Shown here in pieces: positions 53,071-62,747 of a stretch of DNA of 64,000 nucleotides (position 1 is the stretch's first letter; each line of letters starts with the position of its first letter). The translations under genes and the position numbers were made by a program. The notes under the pieces were generated by a model that saw only the letters and a program-made list of their open reading frames with translations, was not told where the DNA came from and made no database searches. The stretch comes from JBECKW01 sp040235505 (GTDB lineage: Bacteria; Desulfobacterota; Desulfobacteria; Desulfobacterales; JAFDDL01), in assembly GCA_040235505.1 (NCBI GenBank), contig JBECKW010000059.1, positions 51,956-115,955 on the forward strand, in the 5' to 3' direction.

Positions 53071-53517
53071 ATGGAAAGCATCTCTAAAGTCATCTGGATT
53101 GAACGTTTATTGCGCTGGTTTCTCGGTATAACGTTCATATACGCCAGTATCCATAAGATCATCGATCCGGCCGAGTTTGCAAAAATAATCTATGGCTACG
53201 GACTATTCCCTCATTTTGCAATCAATATGATTGCCATCATTCTTCCCTTTGTCGAGTTGGTAACTGGGCTGTTCCTTCTTTTCGGAATATATCCCAAAGC
53301 TGCCGCAACAATTATCGGCGTCTTGCTGGTGACGTTTATCCTGGCGGTCACCATTAACCTGCTTAGGGGATACGAGTTCGATTGCGGTTGCTTTTCTTTC
53401 AATAAAAACGATACATTGTCTGGGAGATATTTCCTGCTGGTTCGCGACATTATTTTTTTAATGATCTGCCTGTACCTGTTGCGTTTCAAGGTGAAACGAC
53501 ATGAGGAAAATAAATAA
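53071..53517 (+). CDS. MauE/DoxX-family membrane protein
   Basis: 148 residues, four membrane helices. WIERLLRWFLGITFIYASIHKIIDPAEFAKIIYGYGLFP and the CGCF motif in YEFDCGCFSF fit the MauE/DoxX group, which is linked to thiol and disulfide chemistry at the membrane. It starts one base after the rhodanese stop, so the two probably act together. A GTG at 53062 would add three residues. Confidence 0.82.
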   Translation: MESISKVIWIERLLRWFLGITFIYASIHKIIDPAEFAKIIYGYGLFPHFAINMIAIILPFVELVTGLFLLFGIYPKAAATIIGVLLVTFILAVTINLLRGYEFDCGCFSFNKNDTLSGRYFLLVRDIIFLMICLYLLRFKVKRHEENK

Positions 53518-54774
53518 GTGACTGAATATAAAGATAATAAAGTTTTTCAACTTCTTGAAAAGGGGGCCTTGATTCATAGCCCCGACAGCGTGAGCATTGC
53601 GGATGATGTTGATATCAATCGAATCTCGGGAAACGGTGTCGTCATCCATGGAGGATGCAGGCTTCGCGGCGCATCCACTTCAATTTGTCGGGGCGCCGTC
53701 ATCGGGGATGAGGGACCGGTTACCATCGAAAACTGCCAGATCGGACCCGGCGTAAACCTTAAAGGCGGGTATTTCAAAGAATCTGTATTTTTAAAAAATG
53801 CCGCCATGGGATCGGGGGCACATGTAAGGGAAGGAACGATTCTTGAGGAGTGGGCCAGCGGCGCGCATTCGGTGGGGTTCAAACAGACCATCTTATTCCC
53901 GTATGTCACGGTGGGCAGCCTGGTTAACTTTTGCGACTGTCTGATGGCAGGCGGGACCGGGAAAAAAAACCATAGTGAAGTGGGAAGCTCCTACATACAT
54001 TTCAATTTCACACCTAATCAGGATAAAGCGGCCGCGTCTTTGATCGGTGACGTCCCTTTCGGTGTGTTTCTTGACCAGCCTCCAATTTTCCTGGGGGGGC
54101 AGGGCGGGCTTGTAGGACCGTCCAGACTGGCCTTTGGAACGGTGATCGCTGCCGGTTCAATATACAGAAAGGATGAACTAAGGCCCGGGCGTCTTATTTC
54201 AGCCGGTGAGGGCCGACCTGTCAACATTCCCTATTCAACCGGTATCTACAGAAATATCAAGCGGATAGTAAAAAATAACATTCTGTATGTCGCCAACTTG
54301 CTGGCACTGCAGCAGTGGTATCAATATGCAAGGGAGGAATTTGTTTCTGAAGAATTTCCCCAATTGCTTTTGGACGGTCTAAGGGAAAAAGTATCGATGG
54401 GAATCCATGAACGGCTGAAGCGGTTGAGGGAATTTTCCGAAAAGCTTCCGGAATCTGCAGATAAATACAGCGAGCAAATGCAAGAGAAGGCTTCTTCCAA
54501 GTTGCTCTTTCAACTATCTGAATTTCAAGAAAAATGGTTGGAAATTGAATATGCTTTGGCCGGGGGAGCAGGGGAGGGGGATTTTCTCAGATACCGGGAA
54601 CTGTTTCTTTCAAAGCTTGCGGCCCAGATAAATGATTACGGACAAGATTACCTTACGGTGATCAAATCGCTGCAAAGCGATGTTGTCTCCCAGGGGGGGC
54701 TTTGGCTCCAGGGGATTGTGGATGAGGTCTCCCGAAGATCCTTCGAGATGTTGCCGAATTGCGGATTGATATAA
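53518..54774 (+). CDS. Left-handed beta-helix protein, GlmU-C-terminal-like, no nucleotidyltransferase domain
   Basis: 418 residues, GTG start directly after the MauE stop. Hexapeptide repeats run from about 25 to 240 (VSIADDVDINRISGNGVVIHGGC, GAVIGDEGPVTIENCQIGPGVN, AMGSGAHVREG). The conserved segment GKKNHSEVGSSYIHFNFTPNQDKAAASLIGD is like the GlmU acetyltransferase side. The C-terminal 170 residues are helical. The Rossmann uridylyltransferase of GlmU is absent. The neighbouring glmM suggests amino-sugar work, but the reaction is unknown. Confidence 0.75.
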   Translation: MTEYKDNKVFQLLEKGALIHSPDSVSIADDVDINRISGNGVVIHGGCRLRGASTSICRGAVIGDEGPVTIENCQIGPGVNLKGGYFKESVFLKNAAMGSGAHVREGTILEEWASGAHSVGFKQTILFPYVTVGSLVNFCDCLMAGGTGKKNHSEVGSSYIHFNFTPNQDKAAASLIGDVPFGVFLDQPPIFLGGQGGLVGPSRLAFGTVIAAGSIYRKDELRPGRLISAGEGRPVNIPYSTGIYRNIKRIVKNNILYVANLLALQQWYQYAREEFVSEEFPQLLLDGLREKVSMGIHERLKRLREFSEKLPESADKYSEQMQEKASSKLLFQLSEFQEKWLEIEYALAGGAGEGDFLRYRELFLSKLAAQINDYGQDYLTVIKSLQSDVVSQGGLWLQGIVDEVSRRSFEMLPNCGLI

Positions 54775-54827
54775 TAATTAACTAATAATACAAGTACTTA
54801 TACAAAATAAACTACAGGACGATTTCG

Positions 54828-56195
54828 ATGGCGAGAAATCTGTTTGGGACAGATGGAATCCGGGGAGTAGCAAATGAATACCCCATGACGGTTGAAATGG
54901 CAGTTTCGGTGGGAAAAGCCGTGGCCGCCTTTTTCAGCACGAACGGCCGCCCAAACAGCATCATCATCGGCAAAGATACGCGAATGTCGGGAGACATGCT
55001 CACAGCGGCACTGGCGGCCGGTGTATGCGCCATGGGATCCGATGCCGTCCTGGTTGGGTGTATGCCGACTCCCGCGATTGCATACCTCACGCGATCTTCC
55101 AAAGCCGGAGCCGGTGTCGTCGTTTCTGCGTCCCACAACCCCTTTCAAGATAACGGTATCAAGGTGTTCGGGCCCAATGGATATAAGCTTTCGGAACAGG
55201 CGGAATCCGAACTGGAAATGAGCCTGCTTGAAAACGATTGGGAACGCTTTTGCAGCGAAATTCGAGAGCCCGGAATCATTGAGCTGCAAGAAGATTCCGA
55301 AGAGCGTTACATTTCTTTTTTATTAAAAATCCTGCCCGAAAATTTTTCTTTAAAAGATACGCGGGTTGTCATTGATTGTGCCAACGGTGCAACCCACATC
55401 ATTGCCCCTCTGATATTCGAAAAGCTAGGCGCTGAGACGATCGTGTTGTTTAATTCACCGAATGGTACCAACATCAATGAAAAATGTGGATCTCAGCACC
55501 CGGAGTCACTTGCGAAAAAGGTTCTTGAAACCGGAAGTGCAATCGGTCTTGCTTTTGACGGTGACGGAGACCGCTTGATCGCGGTGGATGAGAAGGGGGA
55601 AGTTCTCACGGGTGACCAGATCATCGCAATTTTCGGAAAGTGGATGCATGCCAGGGGCGAATTAAAGAAAAATCAGGTGGTTACTACCGTGATGAGCAAC
55701 CTGGGACTGAAGCAATCTTTGGAACAGATGGGCATCGAACACCTTGAAGCAGGGGTCGGTGACCGGTTTGTGCTGGAAAAGATGATCGCCACAGGGTCTA
55801 TCCTGGGGGGCGAAGATTCGGGCCATATGATTTTTTTAAACCATCATACCACCGGAGACGGAATCCTTGCCGCGCTTCAGCTGCTTTGTGTCATGCTTGA
55901 AAGCAAATTGCCGTTGTCTGAACTGAAAACTGTCATGAACATCTGTCCACAGGTGCTGATAAATGTTCCCGTGACAAAAAAACCGAATCTTGATTCTGTA
56001 CCCGAAATACTGAGGGTGATACAGGACAGCGAACATGACCTTGGTTCATCGGGCAGGGTATTGGTTCGATATTCGGGGACGGAACCGATCTGCAGAGTAA
56101 TGGTGGAAGGCCCCACGCCTGCTGAAACGGAGGCTTACTGCAATAAAATAGCCGATATTATTCAGGAAACCATTGGAGAAAAAACAGAAAGATAG
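54828..56195 (+). CDS. glmM: Phosphoglucosamine mutase
   Basis: 455 residues. LFGTDGIRGVAN, the phosphoserine loop SASHNPFQDNGIKVFG, the metal loop DGDGDR and the sugar loop GGEDSGHMIF, ending RYSGTEPICRVMVEG. It turns glucosamine-6-phosphate into glucosamine-1-phosphate for UDP-GlcNAc. No glmS-type ribozyme lies upstream; the gap is only 53 bases. Confidence 0.97.
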   Translation: MARNLFGTDGIRGVANEYPMTVEMAVSVGKAVAAFFSTNGRPNSIIIGKDTRMSGDMLTAALAAGVCAMGSDAVLVGCMPTPAIAYLTRSSKAGAGVVVSASHNPFQDNGIKVFGPNGYKLSEQAESELEMSLLENDWERFCSEIREPGIIELQEDSEERYISFLLKILPENFSLKDTRVVIDCANGATHIIAPLIFEKLGAETIVLFNSPNGTNINEKCGSQHPESLAKKVLETGSAIGLAFDGDGDRLIAVDEKGEVLTGDQIIAIFGKWMHARGELKKNQVVTTVMSNLGLKQSLEQMGIEHLEAGVGDRFVLEKMIATGSILGGEDSGHMIFLNHHTTGDGILAALQLLCVMLESKLPLSELKTVMNICPQVLINVPVTKKPNLDSVPEILRVIQDSEHDLGSSGRVLVRYSGTEPICRVMVEGPTPAETEAYCNKIADIIQETIGEKTER

Positions 56196-56210
56196 CAATT
56201 CACCAAAACG

Positions 56211-56252
56211 TGCGCCCGTTTGGAGATGGTTTATCCGAACGGGCGCATTTTT
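56211..56252. terminator. Terminator between convergent glmM and BI-1 genes
   Basis: TGCGCCCGTT pairs with AACGGGCGCA across a 17-base loop, followed by five T on the plus strand. It serves glmM and perhaps the facing gene. Confidence 0.85.
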
Positions 56253-56257
56253 ATCTA

Positions 56258-56968
56258 TCAGTTTCTGCTGGAGCCACCAAATATTCTAAGGAGAAAAAGG
56301 AACAGGTTTATGAAATCCAGGTAAAGCGCCAATGCTCCGATAATTGCGCCTTTTCTTACGACGGCAGCAGATGTCCCTGAAGGTTGGGTCATGGCCATAT
56401 GTTTCAGTTTTTGGGTGTCGTAGGCGGTGAGACCCACAAATACAATCACACCTATATAACTGATGATCATACTCATGCCGTAGCTTCCGATGAAAATGTT
56501 GACCACGGAAGCGATGATAATGCCAATCAGCCCCATGAACATGAAACTGCCCAATCCGGTCAAATCCCGCTTGGTGTTCATGCCGTAGATGCTGCAGGCC
56601 AAGAAGGTGGCTGCGCAGATAAAAAACGTTGAGCTGATTGCTGGAAGCCTATATACAATAAAGATAGAGGATAAAACAACGCCATTTAGACCGGCATAGA
56701 GAATAAACAATTTTGTGGCCGTGGACGCTTTCATTTTGCCGATACGCGCGACCAGGGAAATGACAAGAACCAATTCTGCGATAAAAAGCACAATCATCAG
56801 CATTGGATTGCCGAAAACGATGTTTTTTAAGGAGGTGCTGGCAACCACATAGGCAATAAAACCGGTTATTGCAAGACCAAGGGTCATCCAGTTATAAACG
56901 CTTCTAATGAATGAATTTATACGAACCTGAGATTGAGTTTGAGAATATTGTAGTGGAACTGTTTGCAT
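56258..56968 (-). CDS. Bax inhibitor-1/YccA family membrane protein
   Basis: 236 residues with seven hydrophobic segments. SFIRSVYNWMTLGLAITGFIAY and the C-terminal VFVGLTAYDTQKLKHMA and GALALYLDFINLFLFLLRIFG are diagnostic. The bacterial relatives (YccA, YbhL) interact with FtsH or leak calcium; no neighbour points to one of these roles. The gene is single and convergent with glmM. Confidence 0.93.
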   Translation of the reverse strand: MQTVPLQYSQTQSQVRINSFIRSVYNWMTLGLAITGFIAYVVASTSLKNIVFGNPMLMIVLFIAELVLVISLVARIGKMKASTATKLFILYAGLNGVVLSSIFIVYRLPAISSTFFICAATFLACSIYGMNTKRDLTGLGSFMFMGLIGIIIASVVNIFIGSYGMSMIISYIGVIVFVGLTAYDTQKLKHMAMTQPSGTSAAVVRKGAIIGALALYLDFINLFLFLLRIFGGSSRN

Positions 56969-57048
56969 TTCTGATCCTCCAGAGTGTATGGAATGTTTTT
57001 AAACTAATATAGCACACATTTTGGGGCAGTCAACAAGGGTTGGGCATA

Positions 57049-57315
57049 ATGAGTCCGGAGCAATTGTATCAACATTTGAAAGATCTTGCCGAAAAACTCG
57101 GCATTACCGTACAGGAACAAAGTTTCAAACAGATGTCGCTTCCGGTGAAAAGCGGGCATTGCCGCGTGAAGGGGAAAGACATGTTCATCATGGATCGAAA
57201 TCTTCCGTTATCAAAAAAGAACACAGCGCTATCTGAATTTCTCAGGACCCAGGCCCATGAAAATATTTTCATACCGCCTGCCGTGAGGGAAGTGCTGGAT
57301 CGAGGGAAGAATTAA
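57049..57315 (+). CDS. Conserved-looking hypothetical protein, 88 residues
   Basis: From ATG 57049 the protein is MSPEQLYQHLKDLAEKLGIT, then a short beta-rich middle (GHCRVKGKDMFIMDR) and a helical end (SEFLRTQAHENIFIPPAVREVLDRG). Only one Cys is seen and no membrane helix. It lies just ahead of xseA and may be co-transcribed. A TTG at 57040 would add three residues. No family name can be given with confidence. Confidence 0.65.
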   Translation: MSPEQLYQHLKDLAEKLGITVQEQSFKQMSLPVKSGHCRVKGKDMFIMDRNLPLSKKNTALSEFLRTQAHENIFIPPAVREVLDRGKN

Positions 57316-57381
57316 AAGTTAACATAATATACATTATCAGACGTTACGTATAGAACCCGGGGTGCCGAATAGAAAGTCGCA

Positions 57382-58770
57382 ATGGAAAATGAAATGAACG
57401 AGGCGGGCGAACAGATTATTTTTACCGTCTCGGAAATTACCGATAAGCTTAAGACTCTGCTTGAAGATAGCTTCCCTTTCATATGGATTACTGGAGAAAT
57501 AACGAACTTCAGCTCCCCCATGTCAGGACATTTCTATTTTTCCCTGAAAGACCCAAGCGCCCAAATCTCTGCGGTTATGTTTCGTGGCCAGAACCGGCAT
57601 CTTAAATTTCTTCCGGAAGACGGTATGGCGGTTACGGGATTGGGGCGAATCAGTCTCTATAAACCGAGGGGAACCTATCAAATAATTTTTGAGTATCTTG
57701 AACCCAGAGGAATCGGTGCGCTCCAGGTCGCTTTTGAGCAGCTGAAGTCTAAACTTGCACAGGAAGGACTGTTTGATGCGGAAAGGAAAAAGCCCCTTCC
57801 CTTTCTCCCCCGTAAAATCGCATTGATCACATCGCCCAGCGGTGCGGTTCTTCATGATATAATGAAAATTGCCTTCCGACGTTTTGAAAATCTGCATTTG
57901 CTTATTGTCCCTGTGAAAGTTCAGGGTTCCCGTGCCGAAAATGAAATCGCCTCGGCAATCGAGCTCGTAAACAAACACGGGGCGGACGTCGCGGTGATCG
58001 CACGTGGTGGTGGATCACTTGAAGACCTTCGGGCATTTAACTCGGAAACGGTTGCAAGAGCGATTGCAGCTTCAGAATGTCCCATCGTATCCGCCGTCGG
58101 CCATGAAACCGATTTCACCATCGCTGATTTCGTAGCAGATCTGAGAGCGCCCACACCTTCCGCGGCCGCAGAAATGATTATTCCCATAAAAGAAAACCTG
58201 ACCCACCAAATAGAGAAGCTGCAGCAAATGATATGGCGTGTCATGAAATCCAGACTGGAAACGGCCGTATTGGAGCTGAGATATCTTTCCAGGCAGTTGG
58301 TCGATCCTGTAAAGAAACTACAGGATTTAAAGCTCAGGTGTGATGAAATGACGGAAAAGATGCTTAATTCATTTGGTAATCTAATAAATCAACAACATGA
58401 AAAACTGTCCAGACAGCATGAAAAACTAATAAGAACACCGTTGATAGCTCAGCTTGCTGGATATTCAAAACAGATTGAATATGCCGACAGTACGATGAGA
58501 TTATCCGTTGAACGGTGTGTTGAGAAAAGAGCACTTCACTTTAACAATTTATATGAAAAACTGAATACATTGAGCCCTCTTGCGGTTTTGAACCGCGGCT
58601 ACAGCATTACCCGAACAGTCCCCGGAAAAAAAATTGTTCGGCGAAATGACCAGGTGAAAAGCCGCCAGATGCTGGAAGTGATACTTGCAAAAGGGGCGCT
58701 GGAGGTCACTGTCAATAAAGCAACCGAACCCAATGATATCAAAACATTAACTTCCGTACAGGAGGATTGA
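57382..58770 (+). CDS. xseA: Exodeoxyribonuclease VII large subunit
   Basis: 462 residues. An OB-fold (WITGEITNFSSPMSGHFYFSLKD), then the catalytic domain with ALITSPSGAVLHDI, VAVIARGGGSLEDLRAFNSETVARAI and VGHETDFTIADFVADLRAPTPSAAAE, a long coiled coil (about 280-400) and the final LNRGYSITRT. It degrades single-stranded DNA with XseB. xseB follows after 6 bases. Confidence 0.96.
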   Translation: MENEMNEAGEQIIFTVSEITDKLKTLLEDSFPFIWITGEITNFSSPMSGHFYFSLKDPSAQISAVMFRGQNRHLKFLPEDGMAVTGLGRISLYKPRGTYQIIFEYLEPRGIGALQVAFEQLKSKLAQEGLFDAERKKPLPFLPRKIALITSPSGAVLHDIMKIAFRRFENLHLLIVPVKVQGSRAENEIASAIELVNKHGADVAVIARGGGSLEDLRAFNSETVARAIAASECPIVSAVGHETDFTIADFVADLRAPTPSAAAEMIIPIKENLTHQIEKLQQMIWRVMKSRLETAVLELRYLSRQLVDPVKKLQDLKLRCDEMTEKMLNSFGNLINQQHEKLSRQHEKLIRTPLIAQLAGYSKQIEYADSTMRLSVERCVEKRALHFNNLYEKLNTLSPLAVLNRGYSITRTVPGKKIVRRNDQVKSRQMLEVILAKGALEVTVNKATEPNDIKTLTSVQED

Positions 58771-58776
58771 GATAAA

Positions 58777-59019
58777 ATGGCGACCCAGACGTTCGAATCG
58801 GCGATGAAAAAACTGGAAAAAATTGTTGAAGAATTGGAATCCGGAGAATTGCCCCTTGAAAAGAGTCTTAAAAAATTCGAAGAAGGGATCGATCTTTCCA
58901 GATTTTGCTCTGAAACGCTTGAGGAGGTAGAGGCGAAGGTCACTCGACTGGTAAAAGATTCAAGGGGGAATCCGATGGAAATTCCCAACGAGGAAGATTC
59001 GAAACACGAAGATATGTGA
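58777..59019 (+). CDS. xseB: Exodeoxyribonuclease VII small subunit
   Basis: 80 residues. FESAMKKLEKIVEELESGELPLEKSLKKFEEGI is the family helix pair. It is the partner of XseA. AGGAGG precedes it, overlapping the xseA 3' end. Confidence 0.95.
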   Translation: MATQTFESAMKKLEKIVEELESGELPLEKSLKKFEEGIDLSRFCSETLEEVEAKVTRLVKDSRGNPMEIPNEEDSKHEDM

Positions 59020-59032
59020 AGAAAGTCAATCA

Positions 59033-59926
59033 ATGTTTGATCTGAAAACTTATTTAAATAACAAACGGAAAGTTATAGATAATACTATCGAGAGCTACAT
59101 TAATAAAAGAACATTCCCTGGAAGGCTTTCCGATGCCATGCGTTATGCGGTAATGGCAGGTGGGAAACGCCTCAGACCGATCCTCTGTCTGGCGGCAGGA
59201 GAGACGGTTTCGAACAGATCTTCAAACGCCCTTCTGGCCTCTGGATGCGCCCTCGAACTGATTCACACCTATTCCCTCATCCATGATGACCTGCCCGCCA
59301 TGGACGATGATGATCTTCGAAGGGGAAAAGCGACATGTCATGTGGCCTTTGATGAAGCCACCGCGATTCTAGCCGGGGACGCGCTCCTGACCCTTGCGTT
59401 TGAAATCCTTTCAGCGGAGGTTGCTCCCTTTGCTGAAAAACCTGACGACGCCCTGAAGGTGATCGAAATCATATCCAAGGCCGCCGGTTCCCGTGGCATG
59501 GTGGAAGGTCAGATGCAGGATATGCTTGGCGAGGGGCGTCAGATGACACTGGATGCCCTTGAAACGCTGCACAGTTTGAAAACCGGTGCGCTGATCAGTG
59601 CCTCTGTTGAAACCGGTGCCCTTCTGGCTTCTGCCGACACCCTTCAGCAACAACATCTGACGATTTACGCCCGGAATCTGGGGGTCGCTTTTCAAATAAC
59701 CGATGATTTGCTGAATGTCGAAGGAGATCCCAAGATCATGGGGAAAGCCATTGGAACAGATGCGGAAAAAATGAAAAACACCTACCCTTCCCTCATGGGA
59801 ATTGACGCCTCACGGAAAAAGGCCCGACAGTTGATGGATGATGCCTTGCAGGCATTGGATATTTTTGATACGAAAGCCGATCCACTGCGTGCCATCGCCG
59901 CATATGTCATTCAAAGGGATAGGTAA
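59033..59926 (+). CDS. ispA: Farnesyl/geranyl diphosphate synthase
   Basis: 297 residues. The two aspartate-rich motifs are LIHDDLPAMDDDDLRRGKATCH (first) and FQITDDLLNVEGDP (second), with GGKRLRPILCLA. Short-chain prenyl synthase. It sits before dxs, which feeds it through the MEP pathway. Confidence 0.95.
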   Translation: MFDLKTYLNNKRKVIDNTIESYINKRTFPGRLSDAMRYAVMAGGKRLRPILCLAAGETVSNRSSNALLASGCALELIHTYSLIHDDLPAMDDDDLRRGKATCHVAFDEATAILAGDALLTLAFEILSAEVAPFAEKPDDALKVIEIISKAAGSRGMVEGQMQDMLGEGRQMTLDALETLHSLKTGALISASVETGALLASADTLQQQHLTIYARNLGVAFQITDDLLNVEGDPKIMGKAIGTDAEKMKNTYPSLMGIDASRKKARQLMDDALQALDIFDTKADPLRAIAAYVIQRDR

Positions 59927-59938
59927 AGGGTCAACCCA

Positions 59939-61825
59939 GTGACAATTCTCGATACCATATATACCCCGGAAGATTTAAAACAAATCCCACTAAAAGAGTT
60001 GCCGGATCTTGCCGAAGAAATCCGGCAGTTGATCGTTAATGTCGTATCTCGAACCGGAGGACATCTTGCTTCAAGCCTTGGTGCGGTTGAACTGGCCGTG
60101 GCAATTCATTATGTTTTCGATGCACCGGTGGACAAGGTGATCTGGGATGTCGGCCACCAGGCCTATGCACACAAAATACTCACAGGGCGAAAAGATCAGT
60201 TCCAGAACCTTCGGCAGTACGGGGGAATTTCAGGCTTCACCAAATTATCTGAAAGCCCATACGACGCATTTACCACTGGCCACAGCAGCACTTCCGTTTC
60301 TGCAGGACTCGGAATCGCATGTGCGAAGCGGCTTAACAATGACCCGGGCAGTGTCGTGGCGGTCATCGGGGACGGCTCCATGACCGCCGGAATGGCGTAT
60401 GAGGGGCTGAACCAGGCGGGTGATATCCATAAAAAGCTCATTGTCATACTGAACGACAACGACATGTCGATCGCCAAGAATGTCGGGGCCCTTTCCTCTT
60501 TTTTAAGCCGTAAGTTTTCAGCCAGAAAACTTCAGGAATTAAGAAGGGACTTCGGGGATTTTCTCCGCTCTCTTCCCGGAATCGGCGACGATGTGTATCA
60601 AATTGCCAAACGGTCCGAGGAGTCTTTTAAATCATTTGTGACCCCCGGAATGCTTTTCGAGGCCTTCAATTTTGAATATTTCGGTCCCATCAAAGGCCAC
60701 AACATCAAACATCTCGTCAATATCCTGAACAATATCAAGGAGACAGATGAACCTGTCCTGCTTCATGTCACCACCGTCAAGGGTAAAGGGTATCCGCCGG
60801 CAGAAAAAAACCCCATATATTTCCATGGGATTGGTTCATTTGAGGTTGAAACCGGCACCAAGGTATCCGTCGCCGGTCAAACCGCATCCTATACGGATGT
60901 GTTTGGCGATACCATGGTGGAACTGGCGGAAGAAGATTCGAAAATTGTCGCGATAACGGCTGCCATGCCCGAAGGGACCGGCTTGACGAAATTTGCCGAA
61001 TCATTTCCGGATCGCTTTTTCGATGTGGGGATTGCCGAGCAGCATGGCGTCACCTTTGCAGCCGGGATGGCCACCGAGGGATTGAAACCGGTGGTGGCCG
61101 TCTATTCCACCTTTTTGCAGCGGGCCTACGATCAGTTGATTCATGATGTCTGTATTGAATCCCTGCCGGTTGTATTCGCCTTGGATCGGGGAGGGCTGGT
61201 CGGAGAAGACGGACCGACACATCATGGCATGTTTGACCTATCTTTCTTAAGAACGATCCCCAACATGGTGGTGATGGCCCCCAAGGACGAAAACGAGTTG
61301 CGGCGTATGCTGAAAACCGCGCTCGATCATGACGGTCCCATCGCTTTGCGCTATCCCCGGGGCAGGGGTATCGGGGTCGACATCGATGCGCGCATCCGGC
61401 CCATTCCCATCGGAAAAGCCGAAGTGCTTGCCGACGGCGGCGAAGATATTCTGATTCTTGCCATCGGGCGTACCGTCCATGAAGCACTTTCAGCCCGGGA
61501 AAAACTGGAGGCCGAGGGGGCTCATGCGACGGTGGTAAATTGCCGTTTTGTTAAGCCCCTCGATTCGGACCTTATCTGCAGGTTGTCAGCCGCGACATCA
61601 CGGGTGATTACCGTCGAGGAAAATGTTTTGCATGGTGGATTTGGCAGTGCAGTCCTCGAATGCCTTATGGACAACGGGATATCGGGCTGCCGGGTAAAGA
61701 GAATCGGAATCGATGATAAGTTTGTCCCCCATGGTCCCCAGCGTCAGCTTCGAAAGCTGTGCAACATCGATTCCGACGCCATCGTGGAAGCCGCCCGAAG
61801 ATTGCTCGAAACGCATGAAAAATGA
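59939..61825 (+). CDS. dxs: 1-deoxy-D-xylulose-5-phosphate synthase
   Basis: 628 residues, GTG start. GGHLASSLGAVELAVAIHYVFD, the thiamine site GDGSMTAGMAYEGLNQAG..LIVILNDNDMSIAKNVGALS, the transketolase part GIAEQHGVTFAAGMA and DRGGLVGEDGPTHHGMFDLSF are diagnostic. It is the first step of MEP isoprenoid synthesis. Its end overlaps tlyA by 11 bases. Confidence 0.97.
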   Translation: MTILDTIYTPEDLKQIPLKELPDLAEEIRQLIVNVVSRTGGHLASSLGAVELAVAIHYVFDAPVDKVIWDVGHQAYAHKILTGRKDQFQNLRQYGGISGFTKLSESPYDAFTTGHSSTSVSAGLGIACAKRLNNDPGSVVAVIGDGSMTAGMAYEGLNQAGDIHKKLIVILNDNDMSIAKNVGALSSFLSRKFSARKLQELRRDFGDFLRSLPGIGDDVYQIAKRSEESFKSFVTPGMLFEAFNFEYFGPIKGHNIKHLVNILNNIKETDEPVLLHVTTVKGKGYPPAEKNPIYFHGIGSFEVETGTKVSVAGQTASYTDVFGDTMVELAEEDSKIVAITAAMPEGTGLTKFAESFPDRFFDVGIAEQHGVTFAAGMATEGLKPVVAVYSTFLQRAYDQLIHDVCIESLPVVFALDRGGLVGEDGPTHHGMFDLSFLRTIPNMVVMAPKDENELRRMLKTALDHDGPIALRYPRGRGIGVDIDARIRPIPIGKAEVLADGGEDILILAIGRTVHEALSAREKLEAEGAHATVVNCRFVKPLDSDLICRLSAATSRVITVEENVLHGGFGSAVLECLMDNGISGCRVKRIGIDDKFVPHGPQRQLRKLCNIDSDAIVEAARRLLETHEK

Positions 61826-62621
61826 GCTCCCCCAAAAAAACAAGACATTGAAAAAAGATCGGCTTGACAGGATGCTGATGACGCTTGGATTGGCCCAGAG
61901 CAGGGAACGGGCCAAAGCCATGATTATGACCGGAAAGGTATTGGTGAACCAGCAACCCGTGGATAAACCCGGCACCCTGGTCGCTGCGGATGCAGATATC
62001 GCCTATAAGGGGGAGGACCTTCCCTTCGTCAGCAGAGGGGGACTTAAACTAGAGGCCGGTTTTCAAGCTTTCAAAGTCGATGTTAACGGGCTTGACTGTA
62101 TGGATATCGGTGCCAGTACCGGGGGATTCACCGACTGCCTGCTCCAACACGGTGCACGGAGGGTATTTGCCGTGGATGTCGGTTATGGTCAACTTGCCTG
62201 GAAACTGCGTCGAGATTCCAGGGTCGTGGCCATTGAACGGGCCAATATCCGACATCTGCCGAAGGATGCGATTCCCGACCCGGTGGACATCGCAACCATC
62301 GACGTTTCGTTTATTTCGCTCCGGATCGTTGTTCCGTCCCTTCTGAAGTTTCTTAAAACACCTTCGACCATTATAGCGCTTGTCAAACCACAATTCGAAG
62401 TGGGCAAAGGTCTTGTGGGAAAGGGCGGAGTCGTTCGAAACCCCGAGCACCACGAGACTGTTCTGAAAGAGCTGAAGGTCTTCTTCTGTCACTTGAAACT
62501 GGCATGTCTCGGCACTATCCCCTCCCCTGTTTTGGGACCTAAGGGAAATCGTGAATTTTTAATGCACCTTCGGAAAGAAACGGATTCAATTTCATCCTCC
62601 ATCGACGATTCAACCGAATAG
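61815..62621 (+). CDS. tlyA: TlyA family RNA methyltransferase
   Basis: 268 residues from ATG 61815, overlapping the dxs stop. An S4 RNA-binding domain (DRLDRMLMTLGLAQSRERAKAMIMTGKVLVN) is followed by a FtsJ-like methyltransferase with LDCMDIGASTGGFTDCLLQHGA and VDVGYGQLAWKLR; the KDKE-type acidic/basic residues are in DVSFISLRIVVPS and LVKPQFEVGK. It 2'-O-methylates rRNA. It is part of the xse-isp-dxs run. Confidence 0.95.
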   Translation: MKNELPQKNKTLKKDRLDRMLMTLGLAQSRERAKAMIMTGKVLVNQQPVDKPGTLVAADADIAYKGEDLPFVSRGGLKLEAGFQAFKVDVNGLDCMDIGASTGGFTDCLLQHGARRVFAVDVGYGQLAWKLRRDSRVVAIERANIRHLPKDAIPDPVDIATIDVSFISLRIVVPSLLKFLKTPSTIIALVKPQFEVGKGLVGKGGVVRNPEHHETVLKELKVFFCHLKLACLGTIPSPVLGPKGNREFLMHLRKETDSISSSIDDSTE

Positions 62622-62747
62622 CACCGCTCTTTTCTATGGCTCAAATAACTCTTGATTTTTTTCAAGGGGATAGATAAAAATTCAAATTTCAGCCTGCTTA
62701 TTTTTAAGATGAGGATTTCTTAATTTTATTGATAGAGAGGAGCTTCA

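Noticed and set aside
54775..54827. glmS-type ribozyme or amino-sugar riboswitch before glmM
   Set aside because: The gap is 53 bases, far too short, and has no matching core.
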